This document shows, in pieces, positions 1 to 11,927 of a stretch of 64,000 nt of DNA (position 1 is the first letter of the stretch; every line of letters begins with the position of its first letter). Origin of the DNA: Dipteris shenzhenensis (Eukaryota; Polypodiophyta; Polypodiopsida; Gleicheniales); NCBI GenBank assembly GCA_047967505.1, contig CM106538.1, one strand, 5' to 3'. Position numbers and translations under genes: made by a program. Below the pieces are notes generated by a model. The model saw only the letters and a program-made list of their open reading frames with translations, searched no databases and was not told the DNA's origin.

Positions 1-562
1 AAACAATATGTCTAACTTATGCCATGCTTCTAAAGGGGATTCCAAATCTGAAATGTGGTGTACATAGTCATCACCCAAACCTAATGCAATGATGGCAAAG
101 GATTTTTTGATTATTTTTGCATTTGTAGGTGTAGAAGTAGAGTTAATGGCCTTTCCTTTACCTTTGGTTGTAGTTGATTCACCTTCCTCAGAGGTTTGAG
201 TTACTTCCTTGACTAAGTCCCATAGATTTTCTTTCATAAGCATAAACTTTATCTTCATCTACTAAGTATGGAAGCCTTGTCCATTGAACTTGTCAATTTT
301 ATAAGTAGCACTGAGAGGGTCTTACCTTTGTCAGGCAGTGTCTACTCCAATATGACTAATCTTGTTGAACAAAGAAATCTCCCTCACCATACAAATGTAG
401 ATTGCTAGAGATAAATTCAGAGAATCCTAATTGTTTAGCATATTCATACCCAGTTGGATTCTCCCAAAGTTTCTTGGCTGGAGTCTTCTTCACTTTAACT
501 TTGTCCTTCTTGTAGTCTTCTTCAAGTGCTTTAGCATTAGAAGAACCTTCAGAGCTTGGCAT
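1..562 (-). pseudogene. Ty1/copia Gag remnant (runs off left edge)
   Basis: Read on the minus strand, this resembles the N-terminal part of a plant copia Gag of the UBN2/DUF4219 type. The conceptual protein has a charged leader (MPSSEGSSNAKALEEDYKK), then KIDKFNGQGFHT and LWDLVKEV, then an ISDLESPLEAWHKL stretch matching the family's usual 'S..S..EAW..L' signature. It is broken by a stop near 356, further stops between 300 and 360 and a double stop inside the FHT..MKIKFM block. The rest of the element (zinc knuckle, pol) would lie left of the window. The leader and PBS at 1238 lie upstream in the same orientation. Family assignment rests on motif resemblance only. Confidence 0.6.
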
Positions 563-1237
563 TTTGACAAGAGATCAGTCCCAACTGAATTTCAAATTGA
601 AAATGCATTCTCTAATCTATACTTTAGCATTACTTCAATCCTCAAACATCACTCTAGCATTTACTCTAGCATCAAATGTCTAAAACTATAAAAAATGCTT
701 TGCAATAGACTAGCTCAACTTGGAGGGCATAATTCACATAGCTGGAGAAGAGTCTGAGAGGGATTTTTATGCAAAAATAAAGCTTAAATACCAAAGTAAC
801 TTCACCATAGATCATAGATGAAATAGTGCGCCTTTTTATCTGGGAGACCTGTGCCTTCTTTGACTGTCTTTTCTCTAATTTCTCCTTGCTCCAGCAAGCA
901 TTGGCCTTCAAAATTGACCAACAATAGGCTCTAGGCATGGACCAACTTGTGCTAGAAGGGTTCAAGCAATGGTTGAGCAGAAAGGCAAAATTGCATGATT
1001 TGATGTCTAAGATTGCTTGGATCAGCGCGGGTGTCTTACTCCATCTTTGAGAAAATGCTCTAGGCCAGAGGAGCACCCCATATTGTAGAGTCTTCAGCTA
1101 GGAGGGCTTGGCAAAAGATGCACAGGATGAGGAGAACAGAGCCATTTCTGAGGAGGAAGGAGGAAGAAAGCTCAAAAGGAGGTGGTGGAGAAGATGATGA
1201 GTTGGCACTACCAAAATGGGTTCTCCAAAGCCTACCA

Positions 1238-1249
1238 GCTCTGATACCA
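1238..1249 (-). promoter_or_regulatory. Primer-binding site (tRNA-iMet type), minus orientation
   Basis: The plus strand reads GCTCTGATACCA, which is TGGTATCAGAGC on the minus strand, the standard plant LTR-element primer site. It lies about 680 bases upstream of the Gag remnant at 1-562 in the same orientation, so the two probably belong to one element. Its 5' LTR should then start just right of 1250, but I cannot mark a TG...CA boundary. I see no convincing gene between 562 and 1238. Confidence 0.55.
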
Positions 1250-1517
1250 AACATAGAAGAGTATGGGATAGAAGAGATGCATCATGGCACAAAGAGTGAG
1301 AGCACAAGTGAGGCAAAATCCATGTATTAGAATGAAGGAATGACCTCCATTTTATAGAAAGAGAGGATGGTGTAGGCACCTCCCCTATATCAGTGGCAAT
1401 CAGCCCCTACATCAGTGGGACTGGCCTAAATCAAAGGAACCTCCCATGTGGGGGCCTTTGGCTTACGTCATCACTTAGGTCACACACTAGACACATCATA
1501 GCACTAGATGTGCTTCT

Positions 1518-1547
1518 ACAACACACACACACACACACACACACACA
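1518..1547. repeat. (CA)n microsatellite
   Basis: An uninterrupted AC dinucleotide run of about 15 units. Confidence 0.95.
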
Positions 1548-1550
1548 TGT

Positions 1551-2648
1551 GACTCCCCTAGATGCACACATGCACCTTAGAGCAAGCCCTTGACCATACT
1601 TACCCCAAAATAATTGATGTAGCTTGATGCCTTATGATTTGTTCCTCATTTCTTTATGTGCCTTTGATACATTATGCATGGATTCCATACTATGTGTTGT
1701 GTTCTTTTTCTTGGCACCGGGATAGTGCTTTTTGCATTCATGCTAAACTTTGCTACTTGTTGCAAAGGTTATGATTTTTCTCAATATTGGAATCATCTAG
1801 TTGCATACAATGGTTTCTTAACTATTTGAAATATCAAATTGAATATATGATTTCTGATGTGATGAGCACATAGGTCTTAAGAAACCATTCATTTTTTCTT
1901 TTTGGATCACATGCAAATTCTTCTTAGATCAAAAGTTACAGTTTCTCAAAGTTTTGATCAAGAAGAAGGGTCAAAATGATGTGGCACTATGTGATGATGT
2001 GGCATTATGTGTGTTCACATGTTTTTTAGAAAATGTTCTAAGCAAGCACTATTGATACGTGTGACACATGTGTGCTAATGTGACAGTAGGGATAATGTGT
2101 GTTTATGTGATAGGTACGCCATAGGGCACCATTAATTGTGCAAGACTACGTTGTGTACTCATTACTGATGTGGCCTTGCTAATGTGGTTGTTTGCCCTAA
2201 TAATTGACTTTATCTTACCACATGTACTTGATATCTTGTCTCAATGATGATGTTGCATTTACCACCTATCAATCAGTTGACATAACCTACCTTGTGTGGA
2301 TTACTTGGACAACTTAACCCTATCTACCACATGGCCATTGTGCCACATTGCTTCTATGTGAACTTTGAACCTAATGTTTTGTGAAGTCTTAGAACGTTGG
2401 AGGCTGAAACGATGTAGTGGGCATTTTGATGGATTTAGGAAGACAATGCATATGCAATTCAGAGTTAATTCGTCTATGTATTGCTCCATCTGAGTGGGTT
2501 GTAGGTCCTTGTGTAGTAGTTCTTTGCTTGTCCTACTTGCATTTTGTCTGCTCATTGTGGTTGTCTATTGCTATAAGAAGTGCGTGCCTTGCCTACATGC
2601 ATCACTTATGTATGCTTATCTCACCTGTAGCAGGTAGAGTCTAACACT
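1551..2648. other. Intergenic stretch with scattered TGATGTGGCA motifs
   Basis: No convincing coding sequence is visible on either strand. Around 1975-2015 and 2165-2180 the motif GATGTGGCA/GATGTGGCC recurs, resembling the GATGTGGC-rich tract at 52495-52960. The short minus-strand frame at 2301-2555 has no recognisable domain and I do not call it a gene. This may be LTR or leader sequence of the element at the left edge; that is inference. Confidence 0.35.
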
Positions 2649-3303
2649 CCATCAACCATGACTCAATATTCTGAGAAAATGGTCTTTGACTTCCATATTC
2701 TTGGATCAACAACAACTCGGGACGTTCTGAGGGTTGGTCAATATACAAACATCTTGACCATCCATCTTAGTAATCATCTCTTTGGACCCCAATCATGGAG
2801 TACTTTTGCACTCTTTAGCCAAGGTCTTCCCAATAGGATTAGGTAAGCATGATGTTCCATAGCAATCACAATGAAGCTAATAGGATTGGGTAAGCATGTT
2901 GTTCCATAGCAATCACAATGAAACTAGTTGTATAATAGGTGTTGCCTATAGAAATGACCACATCTTGAAACTCCATCAACCCTGACTCAACAACTTGAGG
3001 AAATGGATCTTTGAATTCTAGATTCTTGGGTCAGAAACAAATCAAGACCTTTCAAGGGTTGGCTGGAATACAAATATATTGACCATCCATCTTAATAATC
3101 ATCTCTTCTGTACCCCAATCATGGAGTATTTTGCACTCTTTAGCCAAGGTCTTCCCAATAGGATTTGGTAAGCATGTTGTTCCATAGCTATCACAATGAA
3201 ACTAACTGATAATAGGATTGGGTAAGCATGTTGTTCCATAGCAATCACAATGAAACTAACTGATAATAGATGCGACCTATAGAAATGACTGCATCTTGCA
3301 ACA
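2649..3303 (-). pseudogene. Ty3/gypsy protease remnant, tandemly duplicated
   Basis: Two direct copies of about 325 bp (roughly 2649-2975 and 2976-3303) lie head to tail. On the minus strand each encodes the end of a gypsy aspartic protease. The visible pattern is an 'I.MEQHAY.ILLGRPWLKSAK' block followed by HDWG and 'MDGQ..CI', equivalent to the family's usual LLGRPWL..A...HDW. The left copy keeps SAKVLHDWG in frame; the right copy has lost one base there and is frameshifted. Inside each copy a roughly 45-bp piece (AATAGGATTGGGTAAGCATG...) is repeated again. No gypsy RT follows, so this is a fragment. Confidence 0.55.
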
Positions 3304-3328
3304 TACCTTTGGGGTCAACTGGTCATTG

Positions 3329-3479
3329 GCCACACAAGTTTTGGTGGGTGCAGAACACCCTAATCTTCTATGTCATTCATATATATATGTGTTTGAATAT
3401 TGTACATAACCAAGGTTAAGGTACAGTGGCATTTAACCCCTAAAACCTCCCTCTACAGGGGCCTTTAACCCCTACAACA
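3329..3479 (-). repeat. 3' LTR fragment of the copia element
   Basis: It shares about 120 bp with 9452-9575. On the minus strand the LTR would begin TGTTGTAGGGG at 3479, directly preceded by AAGTGGGA, a plausible polypurine tract. The left part of this LTR does not match the other copy. Confidence 0.55.
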
Positions 3480-3820
3480 TCCCACTTAAACACCAATGTG
3501 CCTTTAAGGGAGAATAGCGAGTGAGCATACTATCCAATGCCCATCAAAGCATGATAATACTCAAACTATTGACTAGGTAGACTCTTCGTTAGCATATCTA
3601 TAGGGTTATCATCTGTATGAACCTTATCATCTGTATGAATCTTGATAAGCTCTATGCACTTTTCCTCAAGTACCTCAATGTGTTTGCTCTTTGCATGAAA
3701 GACTAGATTCCGTGCTGAATAACACTCATGGAATCACTATGCAATGTCAGTACACCTGTATGAATCCCAAATCTCCCACTAGCCAATCAAGACATATAGC
3801 CTCCTTGAAACCCTTTGTGG

Positions 3821-4149
3821 CTACAACATAATCATCCTCTGTGGTAGACAAAGCAATGCACTTATGTGCACAAGACATCCACGACACTGCACCACTTGCA
3901 AAGGTGAACATATAGTTCTAGAAGTGGATCTCTTGCTATCCAAATGCCCTGCATAGTTTGTATCTGTATACCAAAGTACATGCATCTCTCCTCTGTAGAG
4001 CAGATGCACATCTCCTTGGTACCCTTCATGTACCTCATGATGCACTTAACTTCCTCCCAATGCCTCTTTTGTGAATTAGCCATATACCGACTAACAACTC
4101 CTACTGCAAATGCAATGTCTAGTCTAGTACTCCTAACTGGCTGATGCAT
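3821..4149 (-). pseudogene. copia RNase H / late RT remnant
   Basis: The conceptual minus-strand protein contains RSTRLDIAFAVGVVSRYM and 'HWEEVKCIMRYMKGT', matching the copia block 'TRPDI..AV...SRFM..P...HW.A.KRILRYLKGT' that links RT to RNase H. A TDTNYAGHLDSKRSTS segment, the start of RNase H, follows in another frame. The terminal 'ALSSTEAEY' and 'ADIFTK' motifs are not clear here. Confidence 0.65.
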
Positions 4150-4299
4150 AAGGAACCTTGGCCATCATCACCCTCTCCTCATCTGATTTAAGATTATCTG
4201 CCTGACTCAGTTTCACATATGGAGGCAATGGAGTACTTACTGCTTTCCCCCCCTCCATATTGAAATGATATAAATCTTTTGTATCATACTCCTATAAAA

Positions 4300-5239
4300 G
4301 CCAAAGGATTTTCCTATGCGTGATGCGCATACCAAGAATATGACCTGCAGGTCCTAAATCATTCATGTCAAAGGCCGCATGCAACTTGGCCTTCAATGGA
4401 TCCAGCTCATAAGTGTTCTTGATAAATAATATCATCCACATAAGGAGTATCAGGCTATTATCCTTATCCCTTTTAGTGTAGAGGCAGTGATTAATCTAAC
4501 TTCTTCTAAAACCTTAGGACCGAATGAAAGCATCAAACTTCTGATTCCATTCTCTTGGCACTTGTTTAAGGCCATAGAAACTCTTTTTTAGCTTGCAAGC
4601 CAAATGTTCTTTTCCCTTTTCTTCAAAGCCTTTTGGCTATACCATGTAAATTTCCTCATGTAGATCCCCATCCAAGAAAGTCAACTGTCTTGACATCCAT
4701 CTGCATAAGCTCCATATTCTCTCTACTGCCATAAGTCCAAGTACGCATCGAAATGTGGTCATCTTCACAACCAGAGAGAAGATATCATCAAAGTCTACAC
4801 CCTTGTCTTTCTTGAACCCTTTAGCAACCAAATGGGCCTTGTACTTAGGCACATCATTACCTATGACCTTCATCTTGTAGACCCATTTAGATGGCAATGC
4901 TTTCTTTCCATGTGGCAAAGACACCAAGGCCCAAGTCTTATTCTTCATGAGTGAGCTCATCTTTGATTGCATAGCATACTTCCACTGATGCTGATCCTTG
5001 TGCATCATAGCCTCTCTGTAGTAAGAAGGCTCCCTGAAGCATCACATAGTCTCCCCTAGAACAAATCTCTCAGGTGGTCTAGACACTCTAGCTGATCTTA
5101 TGAGGGGCATTTCAGCTTGTTGTCCCGCCTGAATATAAGCCACATTTGGATCATCATTTTCACCAATAGATGATCCACCATCTGCCCTTAATTGTGTTCC
5201 TGTGGGAGTACCTAGTGGCACCATTTCTAGCACATTCAA
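4300..5239 (-). pseudogene. copia reverse transcriptase remnant
   Basis: The minus-strand frame at 4637-5008 carries the N-terminal half of a copia RT: 'KNKTWALVSLP.GKKALPSKW', VYKMK, 'YKAHLVAKGF', VDFDDIFSLVVKMTT and a degraded DVK.AFL.GDL.EEIYM block. Upstream, 5042-5239 covers the proline/arginine-rich linker ending in RSARVSRPPERF that normally joins integrase to RT. Toward 4300 the YVDD region is recognisable only in scattered pieces. Confidence 0.65.
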
Positions 5240-5828
5240 TGCATGGACAGCTTGCTATCTATCAACATATGTGGGTGGATTCACAACCTAGAAAGTGATT
5301 CTCCTCATTTCCACATCCCTCATGGGTGTCTTATGCATCTCATTGAAGACCACATCATGGCTTTGTATGCTCTTCTTTGCTTCTAGATCCCAGAGAAGAT
5401 AGCCCATCTCTCAACTTTTACCATAACCTAGAAAGATGCATTTCCTAGACTTAGGATCTAGCTTCTCCCAAAGCTCTCTTGGCACATGTGCATATGCCTC
5501 ACACCCAAATATATGCAAATGAGAGTAAGAGGGATTCTTGCCACTTTATTCCTCTTCAGGAATACCACCATCCAAACTCTTACTATGTGATCCATTGATT
5601 GCATGCCCTATAGTCTTCATTGCCTCAGCCCAAAAACCAGTAGAAAGACATGCATTGGAAAGCATACACTGCAACATTTCCGGAATGGTGTGTTCTACTA
5701 CTATATTTTGCTTTGGAGTACAGGGGGATGTGAGCTCTCTCTTTATCCCATGTGTTTTGCAAAAATGCTAAAAGTCATGAGAGATACTCTCCACCATTGT
5801 CAGTCCGTAGGCATTTAAGTGTTCTACC

Positions 5829-6275
5829 TTATTGATTTTCAACCAAAGCCAACCATTTCTGAAATACCTGGAACACATCACTCTTCCGAGCTATAGCATA
5901 ATCCCACACTTTCCTAGTTGCATCATCAATGAATGTCACATAGTATTTAGCCCCTCCTAATGACAGTGTAGCCATGGGACCACATACGTTTGAATGCACT
6001 AAGTCAAGCCTTTCAAGCTCTTTCTTTCCCCTTCTTTTATGGGTTGATTTAATCTGCTTCCCATAGAGACAATGCTCATAAATTTCAAAGTCATAAAAAC
6101 TCAAATGCAGTACATAACCCAAATAGCATAAGAGTTTCATTCCATTTTGGCTCATGTGCCCCAAACAACAATGCCACAAAGAAGTACTTAGCTGCTCAGC
6201 TATTACAACAACATGATTAGACACCCCTGATACATGTAAGGGATACAATGTCCCACACTTGGCGCCTTTTGCCAA
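5829..6275 (-). pseudogene. copia GAG-pre-integrase and integrase core remnant
   Basis: The conceptual protein has 'LWHCCLGHMSQNGMKLL' (the degenerate HHCC zinc-binding region), then LDLVHSNVCGPM and KYYVTFIDDATRKVWDY, which are the first catalytic region and following strand of copia integrases. In the first catalytic motif the usual HSDV has become HSNV, so the first catalytic Asp is lost. The second half of the core lies at 5300-5800, broken across frames. Confidence 0.7.
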
Positions 6276-6555
6276 AACAAAAGAGCTCTTCTGAATTTTC
6301 TAACTTTGAAAGACAAAGGTGGTCTAAAAACCAGACTCATCTAGTTGACCCACTGAAATGGGACTCTTGGTTAGTTATACATGTCTCACATTTTTCAAAA
6401 CAAATGCACACCCATTTGCAAAAGAAGACTTTATGTCACCTCCTCCCACTATCGCATGCATAGTTATTTCCAAGATGCATGCAACCTTCCTTTCCATCAT
6501 CATAAGTGGAGAACCATTCCCTATGGAATAAAGAACCAGAATCCAAAATCCAATC

Positions 6556-7465
6556 CTAGGAATATGCATCATTTGAAGTGGTAAGCAACTCTGTATGTAG
6601 ACTAGACGTGAAGAGAATTTCATTGTCACTATCATTAGTGACTATATTGACCTCCTCAATCTTCACTTTTCCTTTGTCCTCCCTTGGACTCTCTTCCTTC
6701 TTATTTGCACCCCAATTCACATTATTTTTCTTATCCTTTTTCTCTCTTCTCAGCTTGTAGCAATCATTTTTCATGTGGCCCTTCTTGCCACAATAGTAAC
6801 ACTCAATGTTCCATGCCCTGGATTTGCTACGAGACTTCCCTCTTTCTTGGGACTTCCCCCTGAACTGTGATCTGCCCCTTTGTGAATTTAGTGCTGCATC
6901 TTGCTTGTTGCCATTCATAGACTTTTGTCTAATCTCCTCAGCCAACAAGCTACCCACAACATCATCAAACTTTATTACTCCACCAAGTATAGAGTTATTG
7001 ACAACTTTCATGAGGATGGCAATGAACACAAGAAGAATATTGCCTTAGTCTCACATCAAAATTCAACATTTGAGCCTGAAGCTGGCTGAAAATAATATTG
7101 AATTCATTCAAAAGCAATGGTGACCCCTTCCTTCATTTGTAGCTCAAACAATCTCTTCATGAGGTAAACTTTATTAAAGGTAGCACATAAAATTTTCCAC
7201 AAAAATCTTCCATAGTCTACTCATTTACTACTGTAAAATAAACCGACTTTGCAAGATGAAGTCTAATAGTAGACTTTGCTAATGCATCCAAATCATTCCA
7301 ATCATCCTCAAACATAGCTACAGGCTTCACAATCCCTTCCAAGGGTTTAATCTTCTTCTCTTGAATAAGCACATTCCTTATCAGTTCTTTCCACAAAGAA
7401 AAGTTTGTCCCATCAATCTTTTTAATGCTAAAATCCTCCTTTTTAGACATGGAAGAGGATGCCAT
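6556..7465 (-). pseudogene. copia Gag remnant with CCHC zinc knuckle
   Basis: A start at 7465 gives MASSSMSKKEDFSIKK followed by 'GTNFSLWKELIRNVLIQ', the UBN2-type Gag N-terminus ('F.GTNF..WK..M...L'). After a frame break, 6556-7029 carries a basic, Arg/Ser-rich linker and a perfect zinc knuckle CYYCGKKGHMKNDC (C-X2-C-X4-H-X4-C) near 6760-6801. A NIVTNDSDNEILFTSS stretch follows, approaching the protease region. An internal segment around 7030-7210 is out of frame. Confidence 0.7.
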
Positions 7466-7489
7466 GATGCAATTAAAGAAAAATCCCAA

Positions 7490-9375
7490 ATGCTAGTGCT
7501 TGCAAGAAAGAATCACACCAAATACAAGGTGCACCCAAATATGCCTGCCACAATGGAGGGTAATATCACCAAAAACCCAAAGCTCAAAGCATCAAAATGC
7601 ATTTGACTCATGTGCATATACTATGCATCCATATGAGAAAATCTGGCCCAAAAGATAATGTCAACCTATGATGGCAAAGCAATGCCAATAAGAGCCAAAT
7701 GCCTCAAAACAATGGCAAACCTAATGCCAACAATAAGAGCCAAATGCCTCAAGCATAAACACCATCCATGGGCATAAGCATCAATAATGTCTCATCCAAG
7801 AGAGCATAGCACTATTAGTGCATCAACTGCAATGTGTTAAAGCTATCCCTCAACATAAAATAGCATCTGTGTACTAAACATCCATCAATAAAGCATCCCA
7901 CAAGGAAATCTGGGACTATCAGCACATCCAACAAGGATTGCAATGCATCCAAATGGCCTGTAAAGCATCCATTGCAACCCAATGCAAACCATGGATGAGT
8001 GCACATGGCTCAAATTGCGACCAGAGTGATCTGCATAAGGTACATCCATGAAATCACCACCATTTGGCAATGATCTTGCTAGTGAAAATAGAACTGGGGG
8101 TGCCTCAAAACGTGGGTGTCACTGCATAATAGGACTCTGTAAGAAAATTTGCAAATATCTCTCTTCTGCTAGAACTCTAAAATCCTAACCTTGGGGGGGT
8201 GCACCACTAAGAAATCCTAGGTATCACGTGTGTTCAAGTGGTATTTATAAAACCCTCAACTAATTTTTTTTTCTAATAAAACCACCCCTCTTTACTTATG
8301 AATAAATGGATTTTTTCTTAAATTTGAATTAAAAAACCCCTCTTGTTATTGTAATCCTATTAATTTTTTCTCAAAAGTGGGATTAAAATACCCCTCCTTT
8401 GAATGCACATGGTACACTAATTTTTTTAGAGGTGAACCCCCTGAGATCCCAACCGATGGATGTGAAACCAGGAGTCAAACCCTTGCAGTTTACCATCAAA
8501 TTAAACCTTAGGTAAATTAGACCTTAGGGAAAATGCCACGTGTTAAAAATCTAGAACCTTAGAGAAAATCTGAAAGAGAAGACAAATTCGTAGACACGGA
8601 ATATCACAAATCTGCAAAAGCTCCACAAAATCACCTGAAAACTTGCAGGAAGAGGTTTTAGCCCATTCCTGATCCACCAGATTGGACAAAATCTAAAATG
8701 GCAGCCTGTGCGAGTGGGTCCAAACCACGGGCATCCGGACGTAGGGAGAGGTCAGAGAGATGAAACTTCTCTAAATCTCCATGTGGTAATGCAAGAGTTG
8801 AAAAATAGGAGATTTTAAGCCTCTAGAATGTAATGGAACCGGCAGTTTCAAAAACCATGGTCCCAATGACCAGGTCCAACACATGGACTGACAGCAGATA
8901 GGGGTTTTCAGGCCTTTGGAATGCAATGGAACTGACAATTTTGGAAACCGTGGTCCCAATCATTGCGTCCAACACATGGGTTGAAAAACGTTTTTGCAAA
9001 TAGATCCATTTGTAGTCGCCATCGGAGTGAGAATAATGAGCAACACAGAAGTTTTAGGACCTCCTGAGTCCATCAAAACTAACAGATTTACGAATGGTTG
9101 CTTCAAACTTGAGTTCCAACACATCCATCAAGAAATTCATCACTAGCTTTGAAAACCATGTTTTTGGTTCAAAAAACCCAAAATTTTGTAAAACCACTCC
9201 ATAGACTTCCAAAACAACCCACAGACTTCCACAAGATCCAATACCACCTAGGTAGCTCAAACAAGCCCCCACAAGCTTTTGCAAAGCTGCAAATGCCACC
9301 GACACAAATGTATGGATGCAAAATGACCTCTTAGGCTTAGCTAGATCACCCACAAGTGTCAGATAGACCACTCGG
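7490..9375 (-). other. Long leader of the copia element
   Basis: About 1.9 kb lies between PBS and Gag start without recognisable coding sequence. It includes short duplications (ATAAGAGCCAAATGCCTCAA at about 7688 and 7732) and the roughly 95-bp repeat listed separately. Such a long leader is unusual for copia elements, so inserted unrelated sequence is possible. Confidence 0.4.
8804..8985. repeat. Tandem direct repeat, two ~95-bp units
   Basis: The first unit (from about 8804) and the second (from about 8900) share TTTAAGCCT/TTTCAGGCCT, TGTAATGGAAC/TGCAATGGAAC, the CCATGGTCCCAAT/CCGTGGTCCCAAT block and CCAACACATGG. They differ at roughly one base in eight by eye. Confidence 0.75.
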
Positions 9376-9387
9376 GCTCTGATACCA
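9376..9387 (-). promoter_or_regulatory. Primer-binding site of the minus-strand copia element
   Basis: GCTCTGATACCA on the plus strand is TGGTATCAGAGC on the minus strand, a perfect initiator-Met-type primer site. It directly adjoins the LTR remnant beginning near 9388 and marks the 5' end of the element at 3329-9575. Confidence 0.8.
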
Positions 9388-9575
9388 GTTGAGAGTGCTC
9401 TCAATAAAAGCAAAACAGAAGAGGCTGAGAGAGAGGGAGAGCCATAAGAGAGCCACACAAGTTTTGGTGGGTGCAAAACACCCTTATCTTCTATGTCATT
9501 CATTTCTATATGTGTTTGAGTCTTGTACATAACCAAGGTTAAGGTATAGTTGCCTTTAACCCCCATAGATTCTCC
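9388..9575 (-). repeat. 5' LTR fragment of the copia element
   Basis: The segment begins beside the PBS (TGAGAGTGCTCTC...) and shares its 9452-9575 part with the left LTR fragment. The outer end is lost: after CTTTAACCCC the two copies diverge. Confidence 0.55.
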
Positions 9576-9679
9576 TCTATAATACTAGAATACTGAGTCT
9601 ATTCTCATCTATTCTCCTCTATCAATACTAGAATACTGAGTCTACTCATGCATTTCCATTGTTGGAGCTTTTCCCTTCA

Positions 9680-11480
9680 ATTCCCTTGCAATTTTGGCTG
9701 CCAATTCCTTTTGTGCTTTCAAATTGATGTCTTTACTTGAAGAATCTCTGTCCTTAGTGGTTATCATATTGATCCTCTCGATCAAGTGATCACTTGAGCA
9801 TTAACTATATCTGGTAGCTTGGTCACATCCACTTCTTTCCTTTCCATATTATTCTAAAGGAACTTCAAGCATTAAACCTAGAGTGGACAATCAAAACACA
9901 AATTATTTTCTCCACAATGGAAGCACTTGATTTTGGATGGGTTGGCCTTCTCTTTTCCTTTCTTTTTTTGGCCTTCTACTTAGTATGCAGTGGTTTACCA
10001 CTCAATGGTCGATGATGAGTCGCAACTTGGTTTGCTGAACACTTGGCAATTTTCACCAGTAACCCAACAATCTGACTGATCCTCTCAATCGTGTGATCAC
10101 GGATCCTCTCAATTGTGTGATCATTAATCCTCTCGATCGAGTGATGACTTGATCATCAACTATATCTAGCAACTCAGCCATAATTGCTAAGCATTCTGGA
10201 TCCACTTCTTTCCTTTCCATGTTATTCTGAAGGAACTTCAAGTGTTAAACCCAAAGTGGACAATTAGAACTCAAATGATTTTCTCGACAACAATAGCACT
10301 TGATTTTGGATGGGTTGGCCTTCTCTTTTCCATTCTTCCCTTTATCTTTCTTCTTGAGATGCGGTGGTTTACCACTTGATGGTCAGTTATTATCAACCAC
10401 AACTTGGCTTATTGACACTTGGCAATTTTCACCACTAACCCAACAATCTAACTCATCATGTCCAAATTTGGTGTAGGTATTACAATATTTAGTCTTACAT
10501 TCCTCTTCCACATGTCCACCTCTTGAACATTTATCACACCATTTCTCATTGTTACCTAGCTTACCTCGAATGCCCAATTCTTTTAAGGCCTTCTTCAGCT
10601 CGGTTTTTAGTTTATCCTTCTTTGTTGGCATCTCCTCAATGCCACTGTCAGCATCTTTCTTATTTACCTTATTTTTTGAGCCTTCACTCTTCTCCAAAGC
10701 AACAGATCAGTTTAATAGTTCCTTATAGGTTCTAGTCAGGTTGAGTATCTTTGGCTTGCACAAACCTACCTGGGTACAACGTATGAATAACTAGGCTCAC
10801 ATAAACTTGTCATCCAAAACCGTACTCAACTAATTAATGAGATCTCACATCCTAAGCAAAAATTCTTGGATAGATTATCCCTTGTTTTGCTTTAGTTCAC
10901 TAAGCTTTGTCCTCACATCTTCGTCTTTCATCTCTTGCCACCAGAACCTTTGCAAAGTATGCTTCGTACATTGCATACCAATTAAGGAAATACCCAATTG
11001 GGAATTGATTGAATCACCTTTGAACATTTTTTATTAAGGTACATGAAAAATAATCCATACACTCTTCATCTATGGTTGCACCATTGATGTGATAAACAAG
11101 CAAAAAGCTCTGCAAGTGACTAAAGGATCATCATCATCTGTGCCTTACCTTGATGTTGAAGCTGAGCTGGACTTAAAATTTTCTCCTCCAAAAATTGAGT
11201 AGGCAGTTCTTCCACTTAGGAGGATTGAGCCACTAGATTTTCACCTATCATAACTGCCTTCATGGATGTGAGGTCACTATAGACTTTCCATGACTTGGTT
11301 GGTACTATCCTCTTGCCTTAAAGGTACAGCTTGACATATGTCATTGAGATGAGTAGTGTTGGTGGAATCTCTCTCCATCAAAAGCATGCCTTTCTTCCCA
11401 ATGATGGGTTCTTTGTCCATCAGCCATAACTGGTCTTCTACCTTCATATTCTTCGTGATGCAATCCTTCCCGATCATGGG
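9680..11480 (-). pseudogene. Gag-like remnant with several zinc knuckles
   Basis: The minus strand at 10383-10697 encodes a Lys/Glu-rich segment followed by two knuckle-like motifs: CDKCSRGGHVEEEC (canonical C-X2-C-X4-H-X4-C) and CNTYTKFGHDELDC (second Cys replaced by Tyr). Further along come KCYCCRENHLSSNC, near-canonical but one residue short, and a more degraded KCFHCGENNLCFDC. Multiple knuckles and the surrounding charged linker suggest a Ty3/gypsy Gag, but no protease or RT follows. Upstream fragments (10700-11480) are broken into short frames. Confidence 0.5.
9771..10456. repeat. Tandem duplication of a ~310-330-bp Gag module
   Basis: Copies at about 9771-10078 and 10126-10456 share GATCCTCTCGATC, CCACTTCTTTCCTTTCCAT, GGAACTTCAAG, CACTTGATTTTGGATGGGTT and AACCCAACAATCT in the same order. 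Each carries one zinc-knuckle motif on the minus strand, so the duplication multiplied knuckles. Between the copies (10078-10150) a 24-bp unit CCTCTCAATCGTGTGATCA is repeated three times. Confidence 0.75.
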
Positions 11481-11927
11481 TTTTAACTGTTAGGGATTAA
11501 CTAGGCGGATTAACTAGGCACTGATAGTTAGCTCTAATACTAAATAATACCTAGAGGGGTTGATTGTTATGGTCAACATCCTAAAGTAGTTATTTAGTTA
11601 CATGCATGTAACTACTAGGCTCATGCTAGAGCGTCTTGTGAATAGAATAGAACTTAGAGCTGAATCATATTGCAATGATGTTGTGCCTATTAGTTTTACT
11701 ACAATCTTTTGCTGTAATCCGACAATGATAAATGAATGAAGATCATTGTCTACTTTGTACTTGTTGTCTACAATGCATTTCTGAGTTGCAATTAGTTTTG
11801 ACTTGTATATGATTGTATTCCAATTCTGTGTTAGAGTTCTAGAATGGTGCAAACAAAGCAAATAAAGCAAAAACAAGTTCACTTTTAAGAAGAGGCTACC
11901 CATAGTGACACAATAGAGAAGGAAAAT

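Larger units (their letters stand above)
3329..9575 (-). mobile_element. Decayed Ty1/copia retrotransposon, minus strand
   Basis: The order on the minus strand is LTR part, PBS, long leader, Gag, zinc knuckle, integrase, reverse transcriptase, RNase H, LTR part, which is the Ty1/copia order (integrase before RT). The ends carry related sequence: the block beginning GCCACACAAGTTTTGGTGGG occurs at 3329 and at 9452 and stays similar for about 120 bp through ATAACCAAGGTTAAGG. All domains are interrupted by stops or frameshifts, so the element is dead. Its exact outer ends are uncertain because the LTR copies have diverged and are incomplete. Confidence 0.75.

Noticed and set aside
1098-1379. 93-codon minus-strand frame near the PBS
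   Set aside because: It overlaps the PBS and probable LTR of a copia element and lacks any recognisable domain.
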